Positions 1-7,050 of a stretch of 15,406 bases of DNA are shown piece after piece (the first letter of the stretch is position 1; each line of letters starts with the position of its first letter). Source of the stretch: Pyrodictiaceae archaeon (GTDB lineage Archaea; Thermoproteota; Thermoprotei_A; Sulfolobales; Pyrodictiaceae); NCBI GenBank assembly GCA_026986935.1, contig JALSNP010000024.1, forward strand, positions 1-15,406, read 5' to 3'. The notes beneath the pieces are model-generated. The model saw nothing but the letters and a program-made list of their open reading frames with translations, was not told the origin of the DNA and did no database searches. The position numbers were made by a program, and so were the translations under genes.

Positions 1-106
1 GCTCATAGGGAGAGAGCAGTGGCCTATCCAGTGGTGGGAGGTTAGGATCCCGACGAGGATACCCCACATACTCTTCAAAGAAGCATACATCTCATTACCG
101 CAATAA
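1..106 (+). CDS. C-terminal end of an unidentified protein (partial, runs off left edge)
   Basis: One plus-strand frame (first full codon at base 2) is open from the window edge to a TAA at 104-106. It gives 34 residues ending ...PTRIPHILFKEAYISLPQ. The other two plus frames hit stops within the first 45 bases. The residue mix (aromatic, basic and hydrophobic in alternation) looks like a folded protein tail, but no family can be named from so little. A minus-strand frame is also open to the edge from an ATG near base 70, so the assignment is not certain. Confidence 0.45.
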   Translation, partial: LIGREQWPIQWWEVRIPTRIPHILFKEAYISLPQ

Positions 107-231
107 TTTTTCTCCTCGTATCACTTGACCGAGCCTATATTCCTAGGGTTTAATAGTATGCCTGAGGCTTTGTTCTTAGTTTAGTCCATTGGCTAAGTGT
201 CTTGATAAGAGAATCTTAGAGGAGTGATAAA

Positions 232-270
232 GGGAACCCAATTAATAATTTGGGGATCCCTATTATTTTT
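232..270 (+). terminator. Hairpin followed by T-rich run
   Basis: GGGA (232-235) pairs with TCCC (257-260), and CCCAA (237-241) pairs with TTGGG (250-254), giving an interrupted stem around an A/T loop. The stem is followed directly by TATTATTTTT at 261-270. This has the shape of a stem plus U-tract terminator for transcripts arriving from the left. The same T-rich stretch lies about 25 bp before base 288-292, so it could instead, or also, be the TATA box of the next gene. Nothing else was recognised in 107-287 apart from a 5-bp inverted repeat (TAAGA-GAA-TCTTA, 206-218). Confidence 0.35.
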
Positions 271-287
271 GGTGAATAAGATACTAC

Positions 288-686
288 GTGGAGCTATTGA
301 GAGGCGATGCCATGATGGCTGTGAAGAGTATTGCAGAGAGCAGGCCTAGTATAGGGCTTAGGAGAGTAGTGGGCGCTATTATTGCTACGGTAGGGTATAT
401 TTTGAGCCCCTTATCTTGGTGGAATGACGCCTTTGTGAATATCCCGATAAGTATTGCAACGGCGTATGTGCTTCACATATTACTAGGTGTTGATAAGCTT
501 CTCGGCTTCTATGTAGGCTATCTCGCTAGTAATATTGTAGGCATGTTTATGCTCTTCTACGGGGGCTATCTCCTTACTGGATCCCGGCAAAGCCTTGGAA
601 AACGAGATGTTGTTATAGGGGCTCTAACGAGCCTGATATACACCGTTATCGCGTCAGTAGTACTCCGGTTCGCCGGGTTGTTATAG
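288..686 (+). CDS. Small integral membrane protein, unknown function
   Basis: I do not recognise the family. The open frame begins at GTG 288 and encodes 132 residues with about four hydrophobic segments (roughly residues 25-42, 48-65, 72-95 and 108-130), so it is probably a small polytopic membrane protein. Two starts compete. GTG 288 lies close to where a transcript from the T-rich box at 261-270 should begin and could be leaderless. ATG 312 is preceded by GAGGCGAT (301-308), a 7-of-8 match to the SD GAGGTGAT, at 3-base spacing, and would give 124 residues beginning MMAVKSI. I favour 312 but give the longer frame. The final 6 bases overlap the 3' end of the convergent hydrolase gene. Confidence 0.7.
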   Translation: MELLRGDAMMAVKSIAESRPSIGLRRVVGAIIATVGYILSPLSWWNDAFVNIPISIATAYVLHILLGVDKLLGFYVGYLASNIVGMFMLFYGGYLLTGSRQSLGKRDVVIGALTSLIYTVIASVVLRFAGLL

Positions 687-1742
687 TGTATCTATGAGGG
701 GCTTCTTGCCAAGGTACTCGGCCGCTGTTAGTAGAGCTACACCCCGGCGGGCTGCATGCTCTATGACTGGGCGGACTCTTTCACGCCACCTCTTTTCTCG
801 GAGAAGGTGATGGTCATATATTATGAGCTTGGGCTCGGAATCTATTATGGTTATTGCGTTCTCTATTGCTCTTTCAAGGTTTATGCGATTAAGCATGTAG
901 GGGTATAGATAGGTGGGTGGACCATCGAGCACTACTATATCGGGTCTATTCTTTGCTATTTCTTCCGCATAGTCTTCTATTATGGGGCCCATTACGTCAC
1001 TGGTGTAGAATAGAGAGATGTTAGCCCTTCGGGCCTGGAACCCTATTACCCAGCCAGTCCTGTCATACTCTACTCCGTGGAACCAAGGGGGAGTAAATTC
1101 TATCTCAATTCCGCAGGCTTGTATCTTTCTGCCATCAGCCCAGACAGTTTCTACACCATCCTTTACCTCCGCTATCCACGGGCCCCTGATCCACAGCCTA
1201 GTGAGCCTCCTAAACCACTCCCTCCCCTTACTAATCAATTCCCTGCGCCTATCATCATACCCAGGGAATTTCTTAGACAAAGCAAGCTGGAGAGACATTA
1301 CAGGGTCAACATACTCCTTGCTCTCTGGCTCAACCAGGACCCTTTCCACACCAATTATCTTCGCAAGCGATTCAAAAAATAAGCGAGCCCTTCTCCACTG
1401 ACTCTCATTAATGTATTCATTAGGGTTCTTAGCCAGAATAGTCTTACCCTTAAAGAGCTCTAGGGGGAGTAGGGGATCCCCTGGGCGCGGGTGATGATCG
1501 TAATGATAATGAGTTATTATGATTACTCTAACCCGGCTAGATCTCATCAACGACGCGATTTTCCTCAAAGCTTGCTCTCTTAGCCTCTTCTTATGATCCT
1601 CTGGTAAAGGGTAGCTAGGCTGCATAGCTGCTGCTCCCGGATCAACGAGTATATCGCAGCCCTCCCCGTGTAGAAGTACTGAGGCCGACTTGGCGCCTAA
1701 GCTATCGAACCACACTATCTCGAAGAACTTGCCCCATTCCAT
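681..1742 (-). CDS. UPF0282-type metallo-beta-lactamase-fold hydrolase
   Basis: A predicted metal-dependent hydrolase of the archaeal UPF0282 (COG2248) group; the substrate is unknown. From ATG 1742 it has 353 residues, somewhat longer than I expect for the family. The sequence shows the metallo-beta-lactamase signature HYHYDHH at residues 78-84 (HxHxDH), preceded by the IIIT strand. Further probable metal ligands are a histidine in PPWFHGVEYD, an aspartate in YTSDVMGP and a histidine in IIYDHHLLREKRW, so the dinuclear site appears intact. The frame extends upstream to a GTG at 1772, but ATG 1742 is preferred. It follows an AGAGGAAGGAT-like SD and lies 4 bases after the stop of the upstream ATPase gene, whereas GTG 1772 would overlap that gene by 26 bases. 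The pair is almost certainly one operon. Nuclease or phosphodiesterase activity is possible from the fold but not shown. Confidence 0.85.
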   Translation of the reverse strand: MEWGKFFEIVWFDSLGAKSASVLLHGEGCDILVDPGAAAMQPSYPLPEDHKKRLREQALRKIASLMRSSRVRVIIITHYHYDHHPRPGDPLLPLELFKGKTILAKNPNEYINESQWRRARLFFESLAKIIGVERVLVEPESKEYVDPVMSLQLALSKKFPGYDDRRRELISKGREWFRRLTRLWIRGPWIAEVKDGVETVWADGRKIQACGIEIEFTPPWFHGVEYDRTGWVIGFQARRANISLFYTSDVMGPIIEDYAEEIAKNRPDIVVLDGPPTYLYPYMLNRINLERAIENAITIIDSEPKLIIYDHHLLREKRWRERVRPVIEHAARRGVALLTAAEYLGKKPLIDTL

Positions 1743-1746
1743 AGCC

Positions 1747-2697
1747 CTAATCCTTCCTCTTAACAATTTCACTAAGTATTTCGCGATATACTGGGAGACT
1801 CCAGTCCCATTTCCCTCCTGTATCTTGTTTATTCCCTAGTAGTGGTGCATCAACTCTAGTCACTAAGTCATATGCTTGCAGTATTTTCATTAATTCCTCC
1901 GAGGCAGTGTCGAGATCACGTAGTGTAGCGCTAAGCTCGTTTACTAGGCCCTTATTCTCTATCATCTTGACTACTTTACGAATCCTCGCTGCGAGCGCCT
2001 TTCTCCAAAAGCTAATATCCCCCCTATACCTCGTAGCAATTATGATCGTTTCACCGGGGTTCCCTCCGGTCAGTCGCCAAAGCTTCTCTGGCTCAGCTTT
2101 TAGCCCGAGTCTTTCCGCAAGCTGAGCATAGGCTTGAAAAGGTAGGCCAGCAAGCCTTCGTACACCTACTCTTCCACGCTTATACGCTGATAGTGCGTTG
2201 AAACCTAGCTGTGTACCAGCACCTATTATCGTCACGCCAGCGGCTCTCCATGATAGAAGCTTATTGGCTGTACCCTTGAGTGAATCAAGATAGTCTGGTA
2301 CCCTTCCAGGCCCAATACCTCTATCAACGTGATCAACGATTACGACTATGTATTTACCCATTATGTTTAACAACCCGAGCCGGGCTAGTGCAACTGGCAG
2401 GCTATAGATTAGGGCTCGTCCCGGAGGCATCTCTGAGGTCATTGCTATTTTCCTCAATAATTCTTCGACACGGGGGGAGGCCGTTAACGCGTATTCTATC
2501 TTATCGCCCTCGATAGAGTCTATATAGACTACTACATAGTTGTTAAACATCCTAATATTTTTCACAAACCTCTGTAATAAAGAGCTTACACCAACACCCC
2601 TTGGGCCGTAAAGGTATATGAGTCTCAGCTCGCCCCCTATGAGGCTTATTAGTGCTGAGAGCTCTGCTTCTCTATCAACGAAGTATTTGTATGCCAT
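1747..2697 (-). CDS. Archaeal P-loop ATPase-like protein with degenerate Walker motifs
   Basis: 316 residues with the layout of archaeal STAND/AAA-like ATPases (COG1672 type). The N-terminus YFVDREAEL matches the 'F..R..EL' opening of the family. A P-loop-like GPRGVGVSS lies at residues 31-39, a Walker B-like strand YIVVIVDHVD at 116-125, a sensor-like strand GVTIIGAG near 154-161, and a lid-type LTGGNPG at 209-215. A helical, probably winged-helix, C-terminus follows. The Walker A lysine is replaced by valine (V37, codon GTA), and the usual acidic residue after the Walker B aspartate is histidine (H123), so ATP hydrolysis is doubtful. ATG 2697 is preceded by GAGGGGAT two bases away, a strong SD. 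It is the first gene of an operon with the UPF0282 hydrolase and may act as its scaffold or regulator; that is inference. Confidence 0.8.
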   Translation of the reverse strand: MAYKYFVDREAELSALISLIGGELRLIYLYGPRGVGVSSLLQRFVKNIRMFNNYVVVYIDSIEGDKIEYALTASPRVEELLRKIAMTSEMPPGRALIYSLPVALARLGLLNIMGKYIVVIVDHVDRGIGPGRVPDYLDSLKGTANKLLSWRAAGVTIIGAGTQLGFNALSAYKRGRVGVRRLAGLPFQAYAQLAERLGLKAEPEKLWRLTGGNPGETIIIATRYRGDISFWRKALAARIRKVVKMIENKGLVNELSATLRDLDTASEELMKILQAYDLVTRVDAPLLGNKQDTGGKWDWSLPVYREILSEIVKRKD

Positions 2698-2726
2698 CTA
2701 TCCCCTCTCCAGGTTGAAAATAGTGA

Positions 2727-4250
2727 GTGCCGCCCCCTTTAAGCAAGAGAATACTCTTGAATTATTGCTGGAGGGTAGCGAGACCCGGGGGAAAAGAGCT
2801 GAGGAAACTAGGGCTGACAGCAACTATCATAGTGAGGATTATCGGTAATCTATTAGCCTTGCTGATTAATATCGCTGCAGCGTTCGTACTGGTTCGCAGA
2901 CTAGGTGTAAGCGACTACGCCTTCTACCAGACACTAACAAAGAGGGGGACCTGGCTCGGCTCCTTCACAGTTATACTGATAGGTGACTGGGTTTACCGCT
3001 ATAATGCCCAAAGAGTTCCGGGCTCCTGGGAGGCGGGAGTAATAGCTACCCTCCTATCATCAGTATACGCTTTCTCCATAGGTATTCTATTAGCCCTATA
3101 CCTTGGCTCAAGTACCCCCCTTGCACTCTTATCCGGTGTCGCCGTGGCGCTTCTCATAGCGTATGCTATGACGAGGAGAATGCTCAATGCCCTGAGGCCA
3201 GTAAGGTTCGCCGCGCTACCTATAATATATAGGTTAATATATACGGGTCTAGTCGTCCTACTTGTGTATTTCACAAGCTATGGAGTAATGGGGGCGCTTT
3301 GGAGCATAGTAGTTGCAGGGACAGTGGCAGTGGCTCTGGCGCTTTTTTGGACGAGAAGCGCTAGGCCTTCCCCGAATAACCCACTACACATAGTTAAAGA
3401 ATGGGTTAAGCATAGCTACGTCTACGTGCCTTTAGCTATATCCTCGCTGCTCATGAGCCTAGATGCTCTAATCGTATACCATTTCCAAGGCGACCGGGTT
3501 GTAGCAGCTTTTTTCGCAACTTTCATGATATTCTCCCTTATACTAGAATCTATCAGCACTGGTATAGGCTATATAACAACGTATCTACTACAGGGAGGAG
3601 AGGAGGAAAGAACCCACCACGGCCTAGTAATCCTATTGGCCCTGATTACACCCTTGCTAGTATTCATCGCAGCTTATCCAACGCACATAATGTATCTGGT
3701 TAATCCCCGCTACCTATGGGCTAGCAGGGTCTTGGTCTTCCACACAATACTCGCCATAACCTCGCTTTTCGAAACATACATCGGATCCATAGCTAGCGGA
3801 ACCATTCGTGGACTAGCTTCAGAGACAGCCACGAAGCTAGCAAAGTTGGCTTTTATTTCACTTATATCAAAGCTCACATACTTCATAGAAATACTATTAT
3901 TGCTCCAAATAATCTCAGACAACGTACATGCTCTCATCGCCTGGTCCTTGTCCCTTACCTCTGCATCACTGATAGCAATCCTAGGCTATCTATATATCAC
4001 ACCATCGCTGCATCCCAGAATACTAAAAAGACACATCACATACTTAGCAATATATATTATGATAAGCATCTTTGTCGCTCATCTCGTTTCTATCCCTCCG
4101 CCTTCACCACAATTCTTCACAGAAATAAAGATAGTGCTACCACCCTTCATAGGGTACGCCCTAATAACTTACTCTATAATAATCTTTATCACTCCCGAAA
4201 TAAGGCGGATAATTAGGCAAATATTAGGATTATTACACTTAACCCAATAA
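2727..4250 (+). CDS. Polysaccharide/lipid-linked oligosaccharide flippase (Wzx/MATE-like)
   Basis: A 507-residue polytopic membrane protein with roughly 12-14 hydrophobic segments spread over the whole length. The N-terminal pattern (TATIIVRIIGNLLALLINIAAAFVLVRRLGVSDYAFYQTL) is typical of polysaccharide biosynthesis exporters of the MOP superfamily, where TM1 is followed by a 'RxLGxxxYG'-like loop. Such proteins move lipid-linked sugars across the membrane for surface polysaccharide or N-glycan assembly; no glycosyltransferase lies beside it here, so the substrate is open. The start is uncertain. GTG 2727 has no clear SD and leaves only 29 bp to the divergent ATPase. The first 20-25 residues precede the conserved region, and a TATA-like TTTAAG plus a 6-bp palindrome lie inside them, so a downstream start is possible. 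Confidence 0.8.
   Translation: MPPPLSKRILLNYCWRVARPGGKELRKLGLTATIIVRIIGNLLALLINIAAAFVLVRRLGVSDYAFYQTLTKRGTWLGSFTVILIGDWVYRYNAQRVPGSWEAGVIATLLSSVYAFSIGILLALYLGSSTPLALLSGVAVALLIAYAMTRRMLNALRPVRFAALPIIYRLIYTGLVVLLVYFTSYGVMGALWSIVVAGTVAVALALFWTRSARPSPNNPLHIVKEWVKHSYVYVPLAISSLLMSLDALIVYHFQGDRVVAAFFATFMIFSLILESISTGIGYITTYLLQGGEEERTHHGLVILLALITPLLVFIAAYPTHIMYLVNPRYLWASRVLVFHTILAITSLFETYIGSIASGTIRGLASETATKLAKLAFISLISKLTYFIEILLLLQIISDNVHALIAWSLSLTSASLIAILGYLYITPSLHPRILKRHITYLAIYIMISIFVAHLVSIPPPSPQFFTEIKIVLPPFIGYALITYSIIIFITPEIRRIIRQILGLLHLTQ
2744..2759. promoter_or_regulatory. Perfect 6-bp palindrome near divergent starts (possible operator)
   Basis: CAAGAG-AATA-CTCTTG is a perfect inverted repeat with a 4-base spacer. 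It lies 47 bp from the ATPase start and 17 bp inside the longest flippase frame, next to a TTTAAG box at 2738-2743. It could be an operator for the divergent pair if the flippase start is further downstream, a small mRNA hairpin, or chance. Confidence 0.25.
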
Positions 4251-4261
4251 TTAGACAGTCC

Positions 4262-4290
4262 CCTTCCTTAACACGTTTAAGGGGGGATTT
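4262..4290 (+). terminator. Stem-loop after the flippase gene (possible terminator)
   Basis: CCTTAA (4266-4271) and TTAAGG (4277-4282) form a perfect 6-bp stem with a 5-base loop. It is extendable by two G-U and two G-C pairs to 4262-4286. An ATTT follows. It sits 12 bp after the flippase stop and before the CLC gene, so it may end or attenuate the upstream transcript. The T-run is short for an archaeal terminator. Confidence 0.3.
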
Positions 4291-4336
4291 ACAAAAACTT
4301 CTAATGGGGCAACAATAGTGCTAGTAAGAGGCAGGA

Positions 4337-6304
4337 GTGTTGGTAAGCAGTAGAGGTCTTAGACGCACCCTATTATCCTTCCAGCTACGTACAAGATACC
4401 GCTTATCCTCCATCGCGGCTAAGCTCACATTCCTAGAGAAATGGCTTATACTAGGAACTGTGATAGGTGTTTTGAGTAGTCTCTTCGCCACCTTCTTCTA
4501 CGTCTTATTAGAGATTATGACAAGTCTCACGCTTAAAGTAATGGGTGCTCATACGCCTCTAAGGGGTTATACCGATCTAGGAGTGGCTGTTATAGAGCTA
4601 AGGGATGCTATTAACGTCTTTCTTATAATTCCGGCAATCCTCGGAGGCGCGTTGGTGTCGTCACTGCTCGTGTTCACATTTGCGCCAGAGGCGGAGGGCC
4701 ACGGAACCGATGCCGCTATAAGAGCGTTCCATAAGCTTGCCGGTATTCTACGCGCCCGCGTCCCTATAATAAAGGCGGTTGCCTCGGCCTTCACTATAGG
4801 TAGCGGGGGTAGCGGCGGCGTCGAGGGCCCTAGTGCTCTGATGGGCGCTGGTATAGGGAGCGTTCTTGCCCAGAAATTGGGGCTCGGGCTCTGGGATAGG
4901 AGAATAGCCCTGGTATCGGGTATGGCTGGTGCTCTTTCCGCTCTCTTCCGCGCACCTATAGGGACAGCTATTTTCGCTGTAGAGGCCCTCTTTCGTAGGG
5001 ATATAGCGGTTCAGGCTCTTATCCCTGCCCTTATATCCGCGATAATAGGTTATGCGGTAACGCTTCCATTCTGGGGGTATAGCGAGGTATTCCCACACAT
5101 ACAGGCAGATATAAGAGTATTGTATACAGCTAGCGCACTCGCTAGCTATATAATACTTGCGTTCGTTGCAGCTATCTTCGGTATTTTTTATGTCGAGGCG
5201 TTTTATGGTGCGCGGAGACTATTTGCTAGGTATATAAAAAGGGTCTGGCTACGCCCTGTCGCTGGCGCGTTACTCACCGGGATAATAGGGTTATTTGTGC
5301 CACACGTTCTCGGATCCGGGCGCCAATTACTAACAAGGTTCCTCGAGGACCCAAGCATAGTCCTAAGTACGTCTCCTAGCCACGATATTCTCTGGATAAC
5401 CATTGTACTATTAATAGTAGCAATAGCTAAGATTGCTGCAACCTCGTTCTCCATAGGAACCGGGGGGAGCGGAGGAGTATTCGCGCCAGGTATAATGGCT
5501 GGAGCGCTTATCGGCTACGCCTTCGGCATATCGCTTGGAAAACCACTTGCAGGAATAGACCCACTTGTATACTCCTACCTAGGAATGGCAGCGTTCTTCG
5601 CCGCGGCCTCAAAGACCCCGCTAGCAACCTCGCTAATGGTAGCCGAGATGAGCGGTAACTATGGCCTACTCGTACCAGCGCTGCTAGCAAGCTATCTTGC
5701 GCGAGAACTTAGCGGCGAGAGAACAATCTATGAGTCACAGCTCCCGCACAGAGTGAGACCAGAGGTCATTAACATAGAGGCTGTGCTTACAATGCTTCGG
5801 CGGAAGGGTAAAATAATAGGTGTGAAAGCCATAGATATTGCTGAGAAGAGGTTTAAGCCGCTCACAATAAGGGATACCGTGGCCCGCGCCATAGAGCTTA
5901 TAGCTGGGCTACGACAGCACATCATCCCCGTAGTCGATGACCAAGGCCGGGTGCTTGGCGCCATAGATGCCTCATTCCTAGAAAAACTACTGGCAACGCC
6001 TCCAGCGACACTGATAGGCTCCATAGATATCCGTAAGCCCCCTGTGATAAGAGAGGATGAGGATATTGTGCACATTATGACGGTGCTTGAGGAAGCCGAG
6101 GAGGAAGGCATGGACTATGTAATCGTCGTTGATAAGGATCTACGCTATAAGGGCATAATTCTCTACCACGACCTAGTGGCAGCAACTATAGCATCATACC
6201 TTCACAGCATAAATGGGGGACGAGCGCACGCTAAAAAGCCACAGAGCACCCCTATACACGGCCCCATAGCTATCCATGAAAGAGAGTTGGATCATCAGTT
6301 ATGA
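4337..6304 (+). CDS. CLC-family chloride channel/transporter with C-terminal CBS pair
   Basis: 655 residues. The CLC membrane core spans about residues 35-460 and two CBS domains lie at about 490-552 and 560-620; CBS pairs usually bind adenine nucleotides and gate transport. CLC signatures are clear: GHGTDA at 121-126 (anion site 1), GSGGSGGVEGP at 155-165 with the gating glutamate E163, GTGGSGGVFAPG at 374-385, KTPLATSLMVAEMSGN near 426-441, and the probable anion-coordinating Y465. At the inner proton site, where E. coli CLC has E202-E203 in FIIEEM, this protein reads FAVEAL, so the E203 equivalent is A217. The arginine before the gating glutamate is valine (V162). These changes suggest altered or absent proton coupling. 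The start may be GTG 4337 or TTG 4340; GAGGCAGG at 4328 fits the latter. The last 35 bases overlap the convergent phosphodiesterase gene. Confidence 0.93.
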   Translation: MLVSSRGLRRTLLSFQLRTRYRLSSIAAKLTFLEKWLILGTVIGVLSSLFATFFYVLLEIMTSLTLKVMGAHTPLRGYTDLGVAVIELRDAINVFLIIPAILGGALVSSLLVFTFAPEAEGHGTDAAIRAFHKLAGILRARVPIIKAVASAFTIGSGGSGGVEGPSALMGAGIGSVLAQKLGLGLWDRRIALVSGMAGALSALFRAPIGTAIFAVEALFRRDIAVQALIPALISAIIGYAVTLPFWGYSEVFPHIQADIRVLYTASALASYIILAFVAAIFGIFYVEAFYGARRLFARYIKRVWLRPVAGALLTGIIGLFVPHVLGSGRQLLTRFLEDPSIVLSTSPSHDILWITIVLLIVAIAKIAATSFSIGTGGSGGVFAPGIMAGALIGYAFGISLGKPLAGIDPLVYSYLGMAAFFAAASKTPLATSLMVAEMSGNYGLLVPALLASYLARELSGERTIYESQLPHRVRPEVINIEAVLTMLRRKGKIIGVKAIDIAEKRFKPLTIRDTVARAIELIAGLRQHIIPVVDDQGRVLGAIDASFLEKLLATPPATLIGSIDIRKPPVIREDEDIVHIMTVLEEAEEEGMDYVIVVDKDLRYKGIILYHDLVAATIASYLHSINGGRAHAKKPQSTPIHGPIAIHERELDHQL

Positions 6305-6965
6305 CGTAGTCTATCTCGTCTATAAAGTCTTTAATGCTCTCTGGCTCGTTAACCGTCCATAGAACGGTCTTCGCTCCAGCATCATATACTTTAGAGAGAT
6401 AGCTGCGCAGCCCCTCGGGCCCCACAATCTCCAGAGCCTCTATTGGCGGATTAACTGTTTCAAGGCCAAGACTCTTTATAAGTATTAGAGCTTGCCTAGC
6501 TTTTTCTATACTGTCTATGTTTATACCGAGTCTCGCGTCCCTATTAAGCGATCTAAGAAGCTTTAACACGTCTACATCAAAGCTTATGAATATTACTTCG
6601 TCGAGTCTGCCATGCTCTACAACGGTTCTAAGGGCTTGCTTAGTTGCCCTAAGCTCTTTTATCTCCACGAATACCTCGTAGCCCCGGGGGATAGCTTCTA
6701 GTGCTTCCCTTAGTGTAGGAATAGTCTGGCCCATTCCGAGATGGAAAGTTTTTAAATCTTTTAATAACAAGTCATCCACATTAGCGTTTACTCCAGCCAC
6801 TCTCTCAAGATCGGTGTCATGAATAATTACGGCTTCGTTATCCGCGCTCACTCTGACATCAAGCTCGACTCCATGAGCCCCGTATAGGAGGGCGCCAAGA
6901 AACGAGGCAATAGTGTTCTCCGGGTATCTCCTAGGAAACCCTCGGTGGCCTATTATCCTCGGCAA
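6270..6965 (-). CDS. Glycerophosphodiester phosphodiesterase (GDPD)
   Basis: 231 residues, full length for a cytosolic GDPD. It hydrolyses glycerophosphodiesters to glycerol phosphate and an alcohol. The TIM-barrel motifs are complete: GHRG at 6-9, PENT at 15-18, GVELDVRVSAD with E34 and D36 (metal ligands), IIHD with the catalytic H49, VFVEIK in mid-sequence, and a C-terminal VLWTVNEPESIKDFIDEIDYVITDDP. No signal peptide is present, so it should act in the cytosol. The start is TTG 6965; the HRG motif begins six residues later and no other start is available. A GGGGTATTCC stretch immediately precedes it. It is divergent from the alpha/beta hydrolase gene across 85 bp with one A/T box at 7008-7013. 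In an archaeon the substrate could contain sn-glycerol-1-phosphate rather than the 3-phosphate; sequence alone does not tell. Confidence 0.93.
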   Translation of the reverse strand: MPRIIGHRGFPRRYPENTIASFLGALLYGAHGVELDVRVSADNEAVIIHDTDLERVAGVNANVDDLLLKDLKTFHLGMGQTIPTLREALEAIPRGYEVFVEIKELRATKQALRTVVEHGRLDEVIFISFDVDVLKLLRSLNRDARLGINIDSIEKARQALILIKSLGLETVNPPIEALEIVGPEGLRSYLSKVYDAGAKTVLWTVNEPESIKDFIDEIDYVITDDPTLFHG

Positions 6966-7050
6966 GGAATACCCCGGTATTGGCCTAGTTCGCGGCTCTA
7001 CAAAAGCTTAATAGCTCAAAGCACTTACCAAGAAGCATGGGCCCAATGAG
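6966..7050. promoter_or_regulatory. Divergent promoter region with one shared A/T box
   Basis: The only A/T-rich element between the phosphodiesterase and hydrolase starts is around 7001-7014, with TTAATA at 7008-7013 overlapping AAGCTT. Read on the plus strand it is CTTAATAG, and on the minus strand CTATTAAG. Its centre is about 41 bp from ATG 7051 and about 45 bp from TTG 6965. It is therefore placed to serve as a TATA box in both directions, with short leaders on each side. Confidence 0.45.

Noticed and set aside
206..218. TAAGA-GAA-TCTTA inverted repeat upstream of the first membrane protein
   Set aside because: Arms of only 5 bp with a 3-base loop; expected by chance in A/T-rich spacer.
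107..287. Possible C/D-box guide RNA (a GTGATAA near 223 and a CTGA near 163)
   Set aside because: Boxes are in the wrong order, the C box is imperfect and there are no C'/D' partners.
1018..1401. 127- and 101-codon plus-strand open frames within 1018-1401
   Set aside because: Both are antisense to the UPF0282 hydrolase, whose motifs are conserved across the same stretch; composition is Ser/Pro/Leu-rich and not protein-like.
4748..5098. 116-codon minus-strand open frame
   Set aside because: Antisense to the CLC core including the gating motif; shadow.
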